Under the pieces are notes generated by a model. The model worked only from the letters and a program-made list of their open reading frames with translations, searched no databases and was not told the DNA's origin. A program made the position numbers and the translations under genes. Of a stretch of 64,000 nucleotides of DNA, positions 42,966 through 51,778 are shown one piece after another. Within the stretch, counting starts at the first letter, position 1. Each line of letters starts with the position of its first letter. Source of the DNA: Lentzea pudingi (lineage in GTDB: Bacteria; Actinomycetota; Actinomycetes; Mycobacteriales; Pseudonocardiaceae). The stretch is taken from contig NZ_BMNC01000018.1 of NCBI RefSeq assembly GCF_014646255.1, forward strand, positions 62,001 through 126,000, given 5' to 3'.

Positions 42966-43799
42966 GTGTCCAACCAGCACGCGAGCGCGGAACAAGCGCT
43001 CGGCACCGCCGGCATCGTCAAGCGGGGGGCGGACGCCGCCGAGTCGAGGGTGGCGAACCGGATCTGGTGGGACGCGGACGCCGACGACTACCACCGGACG
43101 CACGGCGACTTCCTCGGTGCGGCCGACTTCGTGTGGTGCCCGGAGGGGCTGCGCGAACAGGATGCCCGGTTCCTGGGCGAAATCGCTGGTCAGCGCATCT
43201 TGGAGGTCGGCTGCGGCAGCGCCATGTGCGCCCGTTGGCTCAAGGACCACAAGGCCGACGTCGCCGCCTTCGACATCTCCGAGGGCATGCTCCGCCACGC
43301 CCGCCACGCCAACGCCGAGACCGGCATCGACGTGCCGCTCGTGCAGGCCAGCGCGGACCAGCTGCCGTTCCGGGACGACTCGTTCGACGCCGCGTGCTCC
43401 GCGTTCGGCGCCGTCCCCTTCGCGGCGGACGTCCAGGAGGTCTTCGGCGAACTCGCCCGCGTGCTCCGGCCCGGCGCGCCCTGGGTGTTCGCGGTCAACC
43501 ACCCGATGAGGTGGATCTTCCCCGACGACCCGGGCCCGCTCGGCCTCACCGTCACGCAGTCGTACTTCGACCGCACGCCCTACGTGGAGGTCGACGAGGA
43601 GGGCAAGGCCACCTACGTCGAGCACCACCGCACCCTCGGCGACTACGTCCGCGCCCTCACGAACACCGGTTTCGTGCTCGAGGACCTGGTCGAGCCCGAG
43701 TGGCCGAAGGGCCACACCCGCAACTGGGGCCAGTGGAGCCCCCTGCGCGGCAAGCTCTTCCCCGGCACCGCGATCTTCCGGACCCGCCTGACGTCGTAA
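42966..43799 (+). CDS. class I SAM-dependent methyltransferase
   Basis: 277 residues. SAM-binding motif I is GQRILEVGCGSAMCARWL near residue 78; motif II is DVAAFDISEGMLRHARHANA; later VQASADQLPFRDDSFDAACS and VFGELARVLRPGAPWVFAVN. It is a Methyltransf_11-type enzyme. The N-terminal extension (VKRGADAAESRVANRIWWDA) is common in actinobacterial members next to rpsA. The substrate is unknown. GTG 42966 has AAGGAGC 4 to 9 bases upstream. It is divergent from rpsA. Confidence 0.88.
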   Translation: MSNQHASAEQALGTAGIVKRGADAAESRVANRIWWDADADDYHRTHGDFLGAADFVWCPEGLREQDARFLGEIAGQRILEVGCGSAMCARWLKDHKADVAAFDISEGMLRHARHANAETGIDVPLVQASADQLPFRDDSFDAACSAFGAVPFAADVQEVFGELARVLRPGAPWVFAVNHPMRWIFPDDPGPLGLTVTQSYFDRTPYVEVDEEGKATYVEHHRTLGDYVRALTNTGFVLEDLVEPEWPKGHTRNWGQWSPLRGKLFPGTAIFRTRLTS

Positions 43800-43810
43800 C
43801 CTCAACGGCC

Positions 43811-44731
43811 ATGACCTCGGCACGCGGACTAGTGGCGGCCCAGTCAGCCCGTTTCGCCTCTCTGGACCCGTTGCTCCCGCCCGCCACCGAACCGCCCGCG
43901 GACGGCCACGTCATCACGGCGGCGCTGGCGGACGGCACGCGCGTGGCCGGGGTCGTCAGCCACCAGAGCTTCGAGCCGCACACGACCACGCGGCTGTGGT
44001 CGGCGGCGGAGGTGTGGGAGATGCTGCCGCTGGTCGGCGGCACACAGGGCATGGAAGCGCTGCTCACGCGCTTCCGCCGGCACCTCGACACGCAGGAGCT
44101 CCACGAGGACACGGCGTGCGTCGTGCACTGGCCGAGCCGCGACACGAAGGCCGCACGGGCGTTCCTCGACCACGGCCTGGTGCCGCTGTCCGTGCTCGCC
44201 GTGCGCCTGCGCACCCCGACGCAGCACATCTCCCGCACGCTCACGATCCGCCGTGCGACCCCGCACGACCTGGAGACCGTGCTGGAGCTGTCGCTCGCCG
44301 AACTGGAGTACTCCTCCTACGTCGGCTCCACGATCGTGCGCCCGAACGCGGCGCACGTGAAGCGACGCGCTCTCACCGAACGTCTCAAGAACGCCGGCCC
44401 GATCTGGCTCGCCGAACGCGACGGCATCGCGGTGGCGCTCGCCGAGTGCGCGGTCGTCTCGTCGGAACCCGGCACGATGGCGGCCGCACGGCTCCCTCAG
44501 GGCCGCTGGGGCTATGTGAACTGCGTCTCGGTGCTCCCCGGCGCCCGCGGCACGGGCATCGGCCAGCAGCTCCTCGCCCACGCCCACCAGGAGCTGCACC
44601 GCATGGGCACGGTCGGCACGTACCTCTACTACAACCCGCCGAACCCGCTGAGCAGCGTCTTCTGGCCGCGCCAGGGCTACCGGCCGCTGTGGACCGTCTG
44701 GGAAGTACGCCCCGCGTCCGCCCTTAGGTGA
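43811..44731 (+). CDS. GNAT-family acetyltransferase with N-terminal extension
   Basis: 306 residues. The C-terminal half (from about residue 145) is a GNAT domain: LTIRRATPHDLETVLELSLA at its start, the acetyl-CoA loop VNCVSVLPGARGTGIGQQLL, then HAHQELHRMGTVGTYLYYNP and FWPRQGYRPLWTVWEV. The N-terminal half (residues 1-140) is an incomplete GNAT-like lobe (AALADGTRVAGVVSHQSFEP, KAARAFLDHGLVPLSVLAVR). ATG 43811 is 8 bases after a TAACCT box (43797-43802) that includes the stop codon of the upstream methyltransferase gene. The substrate is unknown. Confidence 0.8.
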   Translation: MTSARGLVAAQSARFASLDPLLPPATEPPADGHVITAALADGTRVAGVVSHQSFEPHTTTRLWSAAEVWEMLPLVGGTQGMEALLTRFRRHLDTQELHEDTACVVHWPSRDTKAARAFLDHGLVPLSVLAVRLRTPTQHISRTLTIRRATPHDLETVLELSLAELEYSSYVGSTIVRPNAAHVKRRALTERLKNAGPIWLAERDGIAVALAECAVVSSEPGTMAAARLPQGRWGYVNCVSVLPGARGTGIGQQLLAHAHQELHRMGTVGTYLYYNPPNPLSSVFWPRQGYRPLWTVWEVRPASALR

Positions 44732-44776
44732 CCTATGTCCGAGTTGCCAGTGGCAGCGGACTGCGGGAGAATTTGT

Positions 44777-44790
44777 ACTGACCGGTCAGT
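44777..44790. promoter_or_regulatory. TetR-type operator of the YhgE operon
   Basis: Perfect 14-bp palindrome ACTGACCGGTCAGT 20 bases upstream of the first gene of a three-gene operon whose last gene encodes a TetR regulator. Palindromes of this type (TGACCGGTCA core) are common TetR operators. It is the only such site found in the operon's upstream region. Confidence 0.7.
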
Positions 44791-44809
44791 TTAAACGGAA
44801 GGTAAAGCC

Positions 44810-45439
44810 GTGGAGATCCACGCCAGTCGCGCAGGCGTCAACGGGGGCCATGGTCCCCTGCTCCGGCCAACTTCGCTGACCGTGAAGCCCGGCGAGCTGA
44901 CCCTGGTCGCGGGTGAGCCCGGCGCCGGTCACACGGCCCTCGCCCTCCTCCTCTCCGGTCGCATGAAGCCTTCGACGGGCACCGTGTCCCCGGACGCGAA
45001 GACGCTGCGCAAGCGCGTCGTGCTCGTCGACGCCCCTGAGGTGAACGAACCGGAAGAGGCGCTGACGCTGTCCGCCGTCGTAGGCGAGGAGCTCGCGATG
45101 AACGGCATGCCCTCCGGCAAGAAGGCAGTGCACGACTGGTTGGTGGAGCACGCCGCCGATGAACACGCGGACAAGCGCTTCGAGCACGTGCCGGCGCAGA
45201 CGCGGTGCGCCGTGATGCTCGACCTGGCCGCCGCCCGCCCCGGCGTCACGGCGCTGATCCTCGACTGCCCCGACCGCTACCACCCCAACCCGCGCGAGTG
45301 GCTCGCACTGGCCCACGACCACGTGACCCCCGAACGGTCCGTCGTCGTCCTGTGCTCGAACTCCTCGGCTCACATCCTCGACATCCCGCACGCGCGCCTT
45401 GGTGAGGACAACGACACCAAGATGGAGATCACCGCATGA
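44810..45439 (+). CDS. degenerate ABC-type ATPase lacking the Walker A lysine
   Basis: 209 residues, shaped like an ABC ATPase: GHGPLLRPTSLTVKPGELTL then the Walker A region VAGEPGAGHTALALLLSG, where the invariant Lys is His41. The signature region reads VPAQTRCAVMLDLAAARPGV instead of LSGGQ, and the Walker B segment is TALILDCPDRYHP with Cys replacing the catalytic Glu. The fold is therefore kept but hydrolysis is unlikely. GTG 44810 has GGAAGG upstream; the stop overlaps the YhgE gene start by 4 bases. It is probably a regulatory or structural partner of the YhgE/Pip membrane protein. Confidence 0.75.
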   Translation: MEIHASRAGVNGGHGPLLRPTSLTVKPGELTLVAGEPGAGHTALALLLSGRMKPSTGTVSPDAKTLRKRVVLVDAPEVNEPEEALTLSAVVGEELAMNGMPSGKKAVHDWLVEHAADEHADKRFEHVPAQTRCAVMLDLAAARPGVTALILDCPDRYHPNPREWLALAHDHVTPERSVVVLCSNSSAHILDIPHARLGEDNDTKMEITA

Positions 45440-47352
45440 GCGCCCTTCGCATGGCCTTCAACGAGATCCGCCGGGTCACCTCCGGCAAGCTCCCCAAGCT
45501 CGCCGTCCTGGCCCTGGCACTCGTGCCGCTGCTGTACGCGTCGCTCTACCTGTACGCCAACAAGGACCCGTACGCGAACCTGAACCACGTCCCCGCCGCG
45601 CTGGTCGTGAAGGACAAGGGCGCCAAGGACCTCAACGCGGGCAAGGACGTCGCGGACGAGCTGCTGAAGGGCCAGAAGTTCAACTGGAAGGTCGTCGACG
45701 AGGCTGACGAGGGCGTGCGCAAGGGCGAGTACATCTTCGCCCTGACCCTGCCGGAGGACTTCTCCGAGGCGCTCACGTCCGCGGAGCAGAACAAGCCGCG
45801 CCAGGGCGTGCTGACCCTGACCACCAACGACGCCAACAACTACCTGGGTTCCACGATCGCGAACCAGGTCGTCTCCGAGGTGCGCCGCGCCGTCACGGCG
45901 AAGGTCTCCACCGAGGCCGCCGACAAGCTGCTGCTCGGCTTCTCCACGATCCGCCAGGAGACCACCAAGGCCGTCGACGGCGCGAAGCAGCTCGCGGACG
46001 GCAGCGCGACGCTGCGCGACAAGATCGGCGAGCTCGACACCGGCGTCCAGCAGCTCTCCACGGGCGCGGTGACGGCGGCCAACGGCGCCGCGCAGCTCCG
46101 TGACGGCACGCACGAACTCCGCTCCCAGACGGCGGCACTGCCCGACGGCGCCAAGAAGATCGCCGACGGCGCCCGCCAGGTCGCGACCGGCAACGAGACC
46201 GCGGCGACCCAGGCCGAGGAGTACGCGAAGAAGGCCCAGGCACTCGTCGGCGTGCTCGACCAGGCCAACGGCGACATCGCGACCCGCTTGCGCGCCTTGG
46301 GTTTCACCGAGGAGCAGGTGCAGAACGTGTTGACCACGCTCGGTCAGGTCCGCAAGCCCGTCGACGACGCCAACGGCAAGGTCCAGGGCGCCGCGGGTGA
46401 TCTCCGCAAGCTCGCGACCGGCGCGGACCAGGTGGCCGCCGGCGCCGAGCAGCTCTCGTCCAAGATGCCCGGCCTGGTCGCGGGCGTCGGCAGGCTCGAC
46501 GACGGCGCGACGAAGCTCGCCGACGGCAACGCCCAGCTCCGCGACGGCCTGCAGAAGGCCGCGACGGGCACCCCGCAGCTCAAAGATGGTGCCGCGAAAC
46601 TCGCCGACGGTTCAAAGCAGCTGTACGACGGCCTGTCCGGTGGCGTCGACAAGATCCCGAACCAGGACGACCCGACGCGTGCCGCGATCGCGCAGGCGAT
46701 CGGTGACCCGGTGGCGGTGCGCGGCCTGTCCCAGACGAAGGCCGCCACGTACGGCGCGGGCCTCGCCCCGTTCTTCCTCGGCCTCGCGACCTGGATCGGC
46801 GCGTTCGTGCTCTTCCTGCTGCTGCGCCCGCTCTCACGCCGTGCGCTCGCTGCCGGCCAGTCAGCTCTGCGCGTCGCGTTGGGAGGCTGGCTTCCCGGTG
46901 CGCTGCTGGGCATCGTGCAGGTGTTCGTGATGTTCACGGTCGTACGGTTCGTGGTCGACATCGAGCCGTCGAACCCCTTCGGCACGTTCGGGTTCCTCGC
47001 ACTGATGTCACTGACGTTCGTGGCGATCCTGCACGCGCTGAACGCCGCGTTCGGTGCCGTCGGCAAGTTCCTCGGCCTGATCCTGCTGATCCTCCAGCTG
47101 GTCAGCGCGGGTGGCACCTTCCCGTGGCAGACGATCCCCGTGCCGCTGTACCCGCTGCACTACGGCCTGCCGATGGGCTATGCGGTCGACGGTCTGCGCC
47201 ACCTCATGTACGGCGGTGACCTCGGCAGCGTCGGAAAGGACGCTCTGATCCTTCTCGCCTGGCTGGTCGGAGCCCTAGCCTTGTCGTCCGTGGCGGCCTA
47301 CAAGCAGCGCGTGTGGACAGCGTCCAAGCTCAAGCCGGAGCTGGTGCTGTGA
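45436..47352 (+). CDS. YhgE/Pip-family membrane protein
   Basis: 638 residues. One N-terminal helix (LAVLALALVPLLYASLYLYA) is followed by a large extracytoplasmic region (residues 40-440) with coiled-coil heptads rich in the repeated L-x-D-G-x-x-x-L pattern (AKQLADGSATLRDKIGELDT, GAAKLADGSKQLYDGLSGG). Five to six C-terminal helices form an ABC-2-like membrane domain (LAPFFLGLATWIGAFVLFLL onward). This is the layout of phage infection protein Pip and ESX-associated YhgE. Some relatives work with ABC or type VII systems. It sits in an operon with a degenerate ABC ATPase and a TetR regulator. Confidence 0.9.
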   Translation: MSALRMAFNEIRRVTSGKLPKLAVLALALVPLLYASLYLYANKDPYANLNHVPAALVVKDKGAKDLNAGKDVADELLKGQKFNWKVVDEADEGVRKGEYIFALTLPEDFSEALTSAEQNKPRQGVLTLTTNDANNYLGSTIANQVVSEVRRAVTAKVSTEAADKLLLGFSTIRQETTKAVDGAKQLADGSATLRDKIGELDTGVQQLSTGAVTAANGAAQLRDGTHELRSQTAALPDGAKKIADGARQVATGNETAATQAEEYAKKAQALVGVLDQANGDIATRLRALGFTEEQVQNVLTTLGQVRKPVDDANGKVQGAAGDLRKLATGADQVAAGAEQLSSKMPGLVAGVGRLDDGATKLADGNAQLRDGLQKAATGTPQLKDGAAKLADGSKQLYDGLSGGVDKIPNQDDPTRAAIAQAIGDPVAVRGLSQTKAATYGAGLAPFFLGLATWIGAFVLFLLLRPLSRRALAAGQSALRVALGGWLPGALLGIVQVFVMFTVVRFVVDIEPSNPFGTFGFLALMSLTFVAILHALNAAFGAVGKFLGLILLILQLVSAGGTFPWQTIPVPLYPLHYGLPMGYAVDGLRHLMYGGDLGSVGKDALILLAWLVGALALSSVAAYKQRVWTASKLKPELVL

Positions 47353-47924
47353 GCGCCCGGACGACGGCGACCAAGCAGAAGCTCTTCGACGCGGCGTTGA
47401 AGCTGGTCGGCGAACGGGGCGCGGCCTCGGTGACGGTCGACGAGATCGCCGCGGAGGCGGGTGTCGCGAAGGGCACGATCTACTACAACTTCGCCTCGAA
47501 GGACGCCCTGGTCGAAGCTCTGCTGCACCACGGCGTGGAGATCCTCGCGGGCCGGCTGCGGTCCGCGGAGGGCTCCGAGGACTCGCTGGAGGCGCTGGTC
47601 GACGAGATGCTCGGCTTCTGGGCCGAGTACCCGGCGTTCGGCCAGCTGCTCGTCTCGGAGCTGTGGCGCACGCCAGGCCAATGGCACGGCACTCTCTCGT
47701 TGCTGCGCGACGACATCGTGTCGATCGTGCGCGGTCAGATGAAGCGCCTGTCCGACGCGGGCCGCCTGCCCGACGGGGTCGAGGTCGGCACCGCGTCGGC
47801 GGCGTTGTTCGGCACGTTGCTCGTGATCGCCCTGGACTGGCAGGTGTTCCAGCCGGAACGGTCACGGGCGGAGGTGCGCGAGTCGGTCATGCTGCTGGTG
47901 CGAGGGATGCGTTCGGCCCGCTGA
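47349..47924 (+). CDS. TetR/AcrR-family regulator of the YhgE operon
   Basis: 191 residues. HTH: KQKLFDAALKLVGERGAASV, TVDEIAAEAGVAKGTIYYNF and ASKDALVEALL, with the GTIYYNF recognition helix. The C-terminal domain (FWAEYPAFGQLLVSELWRTP) is typical of TetR_C_33-like ligand domains. GTG 47349 overlaps the YhgE stop by 4 bases (GTGA), showing it is the last gene of a coupled operon. Its likely operator is the palindrome at 44777-44790. The inducer is unknown. Confidence 0.9.
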   Translation: MSARTTATKQKLFDAALKLVGERGAASVTVDEIAAEAGVAKGTIYYNFASKDALVEALLHHGVEILAGRLRSAEGSEDSLEALVDEMLGFWAEYPAFGQLLVSELWRTPGQWHGTLSLLRDDIVSIVRGQMKRLSDAGRLPDGVEVGTASAALFGTLLVIALDWQVFQPERSRAEVRESVMLLVRGMRSAR

Positions 47925-47975
47925 CCGATCGAGCGATGCGTTTGGCCGAGCGGAGCCGAAAACCCCGCCGCGCAG

Positions 47976-48011
47976 ACCGGCCGGGCCGAGGTCGTGAGAC
48001 CGAGGCCGGGT
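47976..48011. terminator. possible hairpin between convergent genes
   Basis: CCGGCC (47977-47982) pairs with GGCCGG (48004-48009), with an inner GGTC/GACC stem (47990-47993 with 47998-48001) and a GTGA tetraloop. It lies between the TetR stop and the Rossmann gene stop. It is imperfect, so confidence is low. Confidence 0.35.
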
Positions 48012-48023
48012 AGAGCCGAGGCG

Positions 48024-48536
48024 TCAGCGGGCGTCCTCGTGGTGCAGCGAGGGTGCCCGTCCTTCCAACCCTCGTTCGACGGCCTCCAGCACCGCACGGT
48101 TCGTGCGCGGCATGGCGTCGTGGGCGAAGTGAGCGAGCAACACCTGCTGTGTCGGGTGCGGGAGCACAGGGTCTGGCACCGGCGCGCACGTGTGCACCTC
48201 CACCACCGGCGCGCCTTCTGCGAGAAGGTGCCGCACGGCGTTGAGCACGCCCACGCGGTAGTTGACGTGCACCCACGCGACCAGCAGGTTCACCAGGTGC
48301 CCATCGAGCTCGTACTCGACCTCGGACGCCAACGCGGCGGGATCGGCCCAGTCCGCCCTCACCCACGTCGGCCGGTGCCCGCGAGAGATCGACGCCCGCG
48401 CCGCCCGTCCGGGACCGTCGTCGGCCATCAGCGGCTGGGTGCGCGACGGCAGCAGCACCCGCCATCCGCGTGCCACGAGTTGTCCCGCGCAGCCTGCCAG
48501 CATGCCCGTTCCGCCGAGCACCAGTGCGGTTCTCAC
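48024..48536 (-). CDS. small Rossmann-fold (short-chain dehydrogenase-like) protein
   Basis: 170 residues. It opens with a nucleotide-binding motif, TALVLGGTGMLAGCAGQLVA, then RGWRVLLPSRTQPLMAD, DWADPAALASEVEYELDGHL and VNLLVAWVHVNYRVGVLNAV. It looks like a truncated SDR/NmrA-type fold without a clear Tyr-x-x-x-Lys catalytic pair, so enzymatic activity is doubtful. The GTG start at 48536 overlaps the stop of the upstream P-loop kinase gene (GTGA), so the two are coupled. Function unknown. Confidence 0.65.
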   Translation of the reverse strand: MRTALVLGGTGMLAGCAGQLVARGWRVLLPSRTQPLMADDGPGRAARASISRGHRPTWVRADWADPAALASEVEYELDGHLVNLLVAWVHVNYRVGVLNAVRHLLAEGAPVVEVHTCAPVPDPVLPHPTQQVLLAHFAHDAMPRTNRAVLEAVERGLEGRAPSLHHEDAR

Positions 48537-49105
48537 CGAGCACGCTCCTCCCCGACCGAGGCGAGCGGACCCGAGAGCCACCGCTCCACCTGCGCCTGCC
48601 CGCGCAACCGCACGACCACCACGTCGTCGACCAGGGCGAGCACCCTGGCCCGGTTGCGCCGGTAGCTCTTCCAGCCCCATCGCAGGATGTGCCCGGAGTC
48701 GGTGAACGCCGACCACAGCGACGGTTCCTGGTTACCGTTCCACAACTCCACCCCTGCCGCGCGACGTCTGATCGTGCGACTCACGAGCCGGCCCATCACG
48801 ACCGGGAACCGGTGGTCGAGCCACACGACCGTGTCCGCCCTCGCGAGCAACGCGGGCCGCGCCACCTTGTACTGGTACTCGGTGACCCAGTGGTCCTCGC
48901 GCGCGAACGCGGCGACCTCGGTGTGGAACTCCGGCCGCGGGGTCCACCGCGGACCCCAGTAGAGGCTGTCCAGCTCGACTCGCCGCAGGTCGTGCTGCTC
49001 GGCGATGCGCCGGCAGAGCGTCGACTTGCCGGATCCGGCGTTGCCTGCGACGAGGACGCGCCGGGGCACGTGCGGCAGCGGATCGGCTGGTCCGAGCAAC
49101 GGCAT
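48533..49105 (-). CDS. P-loop NTPase, adenylate-kinase/topology-modulator-like
   Basis: 190 residues. Walker A RVLVAGNAGSGKSTLCRRIA, then LDSLYWGPRWTPRPEFHTEV (the LD-x-x-x-W-x-P-x-W motif typical of the FlaR/DNA topology modulation kinase-like family) and TVVWLDHRFPVVMGRLVSRT as the Walker B-like strand, followed by an Arg-rich lid (SRTIRRRAAGVELWNGNQEP). Substrates of these small kinases are not known. ATG 49105 lies 6 bases after a TAGCCT box. Coupled to the Rossmann-fold gene downstream. Confidence 0.82.
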   Translation of the reverse strand: MPLLGPADPLPHVPRRVLVAGNAGSGKSTLCRRIAEQHDLRRVELDSLYWGPRWTPRPEFHTEVAAFAREDHWVTEYQYKVARPALLARADTVVWLDHRFPVVMGRLVSRTIRRRAAGVELWNGNQEPSLWSAFTDSGHILRWGWKSYRRNRARVLALVDDVVVVRLRGQAQVERWLSGPLASVGEERAR

Positions 49106-49148
49106 CCGGCCAGGCTAGGGGTCCCCGCAAGCCCCCGAGAAGGCCGAA

Positions 49149-49175
49149 GGGCCCCCGGAGGAACTCCAGGGGCCC
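49149..49175 (-). terminator. terminator of the cold-shock gene
   Basis: GGGCCCCCGGAG (49149-49160) pairs with CTCCAGGGGCCC (49164-49175) with a tight 3- to 4-base loop, about 17 bases after the csp stop. Confidence 0.75.
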
Positions 49176-49191
49176 GACGGATGGAACAACG

Positions 49192-49395
49192 TCAGAGAGC
49201 GGTGACGTTCGTCGCCTGCGGGCCCTTCTGGCCCTGCGTGATGTCGAACGAGACCTTCTGGTTCTCCTCGAGGCTGCGGTAGCCGCCGCCGTTGAGGGCC
49301 GAGTAGTGGACGAAGACGTCAGCGCCGCCGTCCTCGGGGGCGATGAAGCCGAAGCCCTTTTCAGCGTTGAACCACTTGACGGTGCCGTTTGCCAT
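49192..49395 (-). CDS. cold-shock protein (CspA family)
   Basis: 67 residues, complete cold-shock domain. RNP1 is GFGFIAPEDG and RNP2 is VFVHYSAL; opening MANGTVKWFNAEKG, ending GPQATNVTAL. It binds single-stranded RNA/DNA as an RNA chaperone. AAGGAGAAG lies 6 to 7 bases before ATG 49395. The upstream region suggests a leader of about 150 bases, as in classical csp mRNAs. Confidence 0.97.
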   Translation of the reverse strand: MANGTVKWFNAEKGFGFIAPEDGGADVFVHYSALNGGGYRSLEENQKVSFDITQGQKGPQATNVTAL

Positions 49396-49558
49396 GTACT
49401 GCTTCTCCTTGATTACTGAAGAGCGAGCCGCACTGTGCGGCCACTCCGTGGTTGGTCATGAGCCTTGCCCCAACCGTGAAGAAGGAGAAGCACTCGCAAC
49501 TGAAGTTTGGCGAGCGTGAAAGACACGAACACGAAACTGCAACCAACGAAAGAGTCTA
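49396..49558 (-). promoter_or_regulatory. csp promoter and long structured 5' leader
   Basis: Minus strand: a TAGACT -10 box at 49558-49553 would give a 5' leader of about 150 bases. Near the ribosome site the leader contains a perfect hairpin (GCCGCAC-T-GTGCGGC, 49427-49441). Long structured leaders are typical of cold-shock genes and act as thermosensors in enterobacteria; the same role here is inferred. Confidence 0.45.
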
Positions 49559-49565
49559 CCCCAGA

Positions 49566-50081
49566 TCAGCCGCGTTTGCGCTGAGGTACGGCGAATCGCT
49601 GCTGCATGAGCGAGATCCGGAACACGAGGTAGCACGCAAGAGCGGCCGCGCCGATCGCGAGGAGCGTGGACAGTGTCGAGAACACGACGTAAAGAGGTGT
49701 GTCGAGAAGCATCGACTCGAACACGTCACACAGCACCATGGCGAGGAACGCGTACTGCCACGGCTTGATCAACGGACTGGCGACCCGCTTCTCGAACGGC
49801 GCCTCCCGCTGCGCCGGATCGCTCGCCTTCCACACCTGCGACACCGTCCGCACGCCGTGCAGCGCGATCGCCTCCGCGTTGTGGGTCACCCCGCGGAACC
49901 ACAGGACGGACGCCACGGCCGCGGGCAGGATCAGCACGATCGCCAGGAAGCTCCACGACGACGAGCCGCCCTGCCAGTCGTTGACCGTGCCCCAGATCGA
50001 CTCCACGGCGACCAGCGCGATCAGGCCCATCGTGACGTAACCGATGACCCGGACGTCCTTCAGGTCGATGTAGGTGTCCAA
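49566..50081 (-). CDS. four-helix membrane protein of unknown function
   Basis: 171 residues with four hydrophobic segments: VIGYVTMGLIALVAVESIWG, FLAIVLILPAAVASVLWFRG, WQYAFLAMVLCDVFESMLLD-type segment, and STLLAIGAAALACYLVFRIS. The layout resembles DUF4328-type proteins. The start is an unusual TTG at 50081, chosen because GGGGAGAG stands 5 to 6 bases upstream and the sequence before it is not protein-like. It shares its upstream region with the divergent gene at 50212. Confidence 0.65.
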   Translation of the reverse strand: MDTYIDLKDVRVIGYVTMGLIALVAVESIWGTVNDWQGGSSSWSFLAIVLILPAAVASVLWFRGVTHNAEAIALHGVRTVSQVWKASDPAQREAPFEKRVASPLIKPWQYAFLAMVLCDVFESMLLDTPLYVVFSTLSTLLAIGAAALACYLVFRISLMQQRFAVPQRKRG

Positions 50082-50211
50082 CGCAACTCTCCCCGAACGC
50101 GGCGAACTGCGCGGCAGACTACTCGGCTGGTGCTGTCCGAGGCCTCTGGCATGCGCCCATCTGACGCTGAGCCGTGCCAGGGCCGTGATCGACGCACCGC
50201 AGGCTGTACCC

Positions 50212-51774
50212 ATGCGAACGGGGCGGCTTCTGCGCTGGGTTGCACACCCGCTGACAATCGGAGCCACGGCGGTGCTGCTGCTCAACGACCACGTGTTCAA
50301 ACAGGCGTGGCCGGGGCTCGTCACCGGCAAGCTCAGCGACGTGGCCGGACTGGTGGTGGCACCGCCGGTGCTCGGGCTGCTGTTGAGCCTGTTCCTCGCC
50401 GACCGGATCGCCGCCGGGACGTCGGTGCTGCTGACCGGTGCCGGATTCGCGGTGGTCAAGCTGACCCCCGCGGGCGCCGACGTCGCGTCGGCGGCGTGGT
50501 CGGTCGTGAACGGGCCTTCGGGCGTCCTGGCCGATCCGGCCGATCTGGTCGCGCTGCCCGCGCTGGGCCTCGCCTGGTGGGCCTGGCGCCGGGTCGCGGC
50601 AGCCCCGCCGTTGCCGGACGGCTTGGTGTCCCGGGTGCGGGTGCTGGTCGCGGTGCCGTTCGCGGTCCTGGCGATCGCCGCGACGTCGGCGCCCGGCGAC
50701 ACGGTCGAGTCGGTCAACTCCGTGACCGTCGCGGACGAGGGCGGCACGCGGGTGCTCATCATGACGGACAGGCGGAGCTACACCTCTCCCTCGGGCGTGG
50801 GCGACTGGACGCCTGTGCCGGAGACCCCGGAGAGTCCGCCGGCGTCGCGTCAGCGGAAGACCGAAGCCTGCGTGCCCGATGACCCCGCACACTGCTACCG
50901 CGTGCACGGCGACGACCTCTCCGATCATGCGATGTCGGCAGGCGAGGGCCGCCTGCTCGGCGTCGACGAGACGACCGACGGCGGTCAGACCTGGCGCACC
51001 GCGTGGGAGGTGCCCGCCGGCCGGTGGCCGTTCGTCCTGCGCCAGCACCGGTTTCCCCGCGGGTTCGAGCGCCCTGACGAGCTCGCCAGTGTGGAGGTCC
51101 TCGTCCGCGCCGTCCCAGGTGGACACGAGGTGTTCGTGGCCAACGGGGCGGAGGGTCTGGCGGTCCGCGGCGTCGACGGCACCTGGCGCCGTGTGCCGGT
51201 CGTGGTCGCCGAGACCGGGCTGGAAATCCGGCCGGTGCCGCTCACCGCGTTCGGCCGCGGGCTCGGGGAGGAGATCACCGTTGCCGGACTGATCGCCCAG
51301 CTCGCCCTGCTGATCGGGATGTCGGTGGCGGCCGGCCGGGCTCGTGCCCGTACCGGACGTGGGCTCGCCGCCGCGCTTCCGGCCGGCCTTCTCATCGTGT
51401 GCGCTGTCCCGCTCGCCGGACTGGTGCCGTTACTCAGCAGCTCCAACGCGACGACCGGGCCGGGGTTGGTGGTGGCACTGTTCCTGGTCGGCGCCGGTAT
51501 CGGTCTCACGATGACGGCGGGGGTGCTGCGCCGGTCACGCGTGCTGGTGGTCGGCGCCGCCGCCGTGCTGACCGGACTGGCGTTCCTCAGCCCCGTCTTC
51601 GGCTGGACAGCAGGCCGGCCGGCCGAGCGTGACATCGCCATCGGACTCGGTCTGGTCGCAGCGGCGGCGAGCCTGGTCCTGGTCGTCGCGGCCGGGTGGT
51701 GGGCAGGGCGCGACCCGGTTCAGCGACCCGTTCTGAAAGATCCCGGCTGGCCTCCGCCTCCGTCTCCCCGGTAG
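50212..51774 (+). CDS. multi-pass membrane protein with sialidase-like extracytoplasmic insert
   Basis: 520 residues. Four to five N-terminal helices (LTIGATAVLLLNDHVFKQAW, GLLLSLFLADRIAAG and others) include the GKLSDVAGLVVAPPVLGLLL region. A soluble section (about residues 165-345) holds motifs such as VDETTDGGQTWRTAWEVPAG, where T-x-DGG-x-TW is an Asp-box of the BNR/sialidase propeller type. Four C-terminal helices follow, ending in a Pro-rich tail. The function is not recognised. ATG 50212 fits the first helix; the upstream extension is Arg/Pro-rich and not protein-like. Confidence 0.65.
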   Translation: MRTGRLLRWVAHPLTIGATAVLLLNDHVFKQAWPGLVTGKLSDVAGLVVAPPVLGLLLSLFLADRIAAGTSVLLTGAGFAVVKLTPAGADVASAAWSVVNGPSGVLADPADLVALPALGLAWWAWRRVAAAPPLPDGLVSRVRVLVAVPFAVLAIAATSAPGDTVESVNSVTVADEGGTRVLIMTDRRSYTSPSGVGDWTPVPETPESPPASRQRKTEACVPDDPAHCYRVHGDDLSDHAMSAGEGRLLGVDETTDGGQTWRTAWEVPAGRWPFVLRQHRFPRGFERPDELASVEVLVRAVPGGHEVFVANGAEGLAVRGVDGTWRRVPVVVAETGLEIRPVPLTAFGRGLGEEITVAGLIAQLALLIGMSVAAGRARARTGRGLAAALPAGLLIVCAVPLAGLVPLLSSSNATTGPGLVVALFLVGAGIGLTMTAGVLRRSRVLVVGAAAVLTGLAFLSPVFGWTAGRPAERDIAIGLGLVAAAASLVLVVAAGWWAGRDPVQRPVLKDPGWPPPPSPR

Positions 51775-51778
51775 GCGG

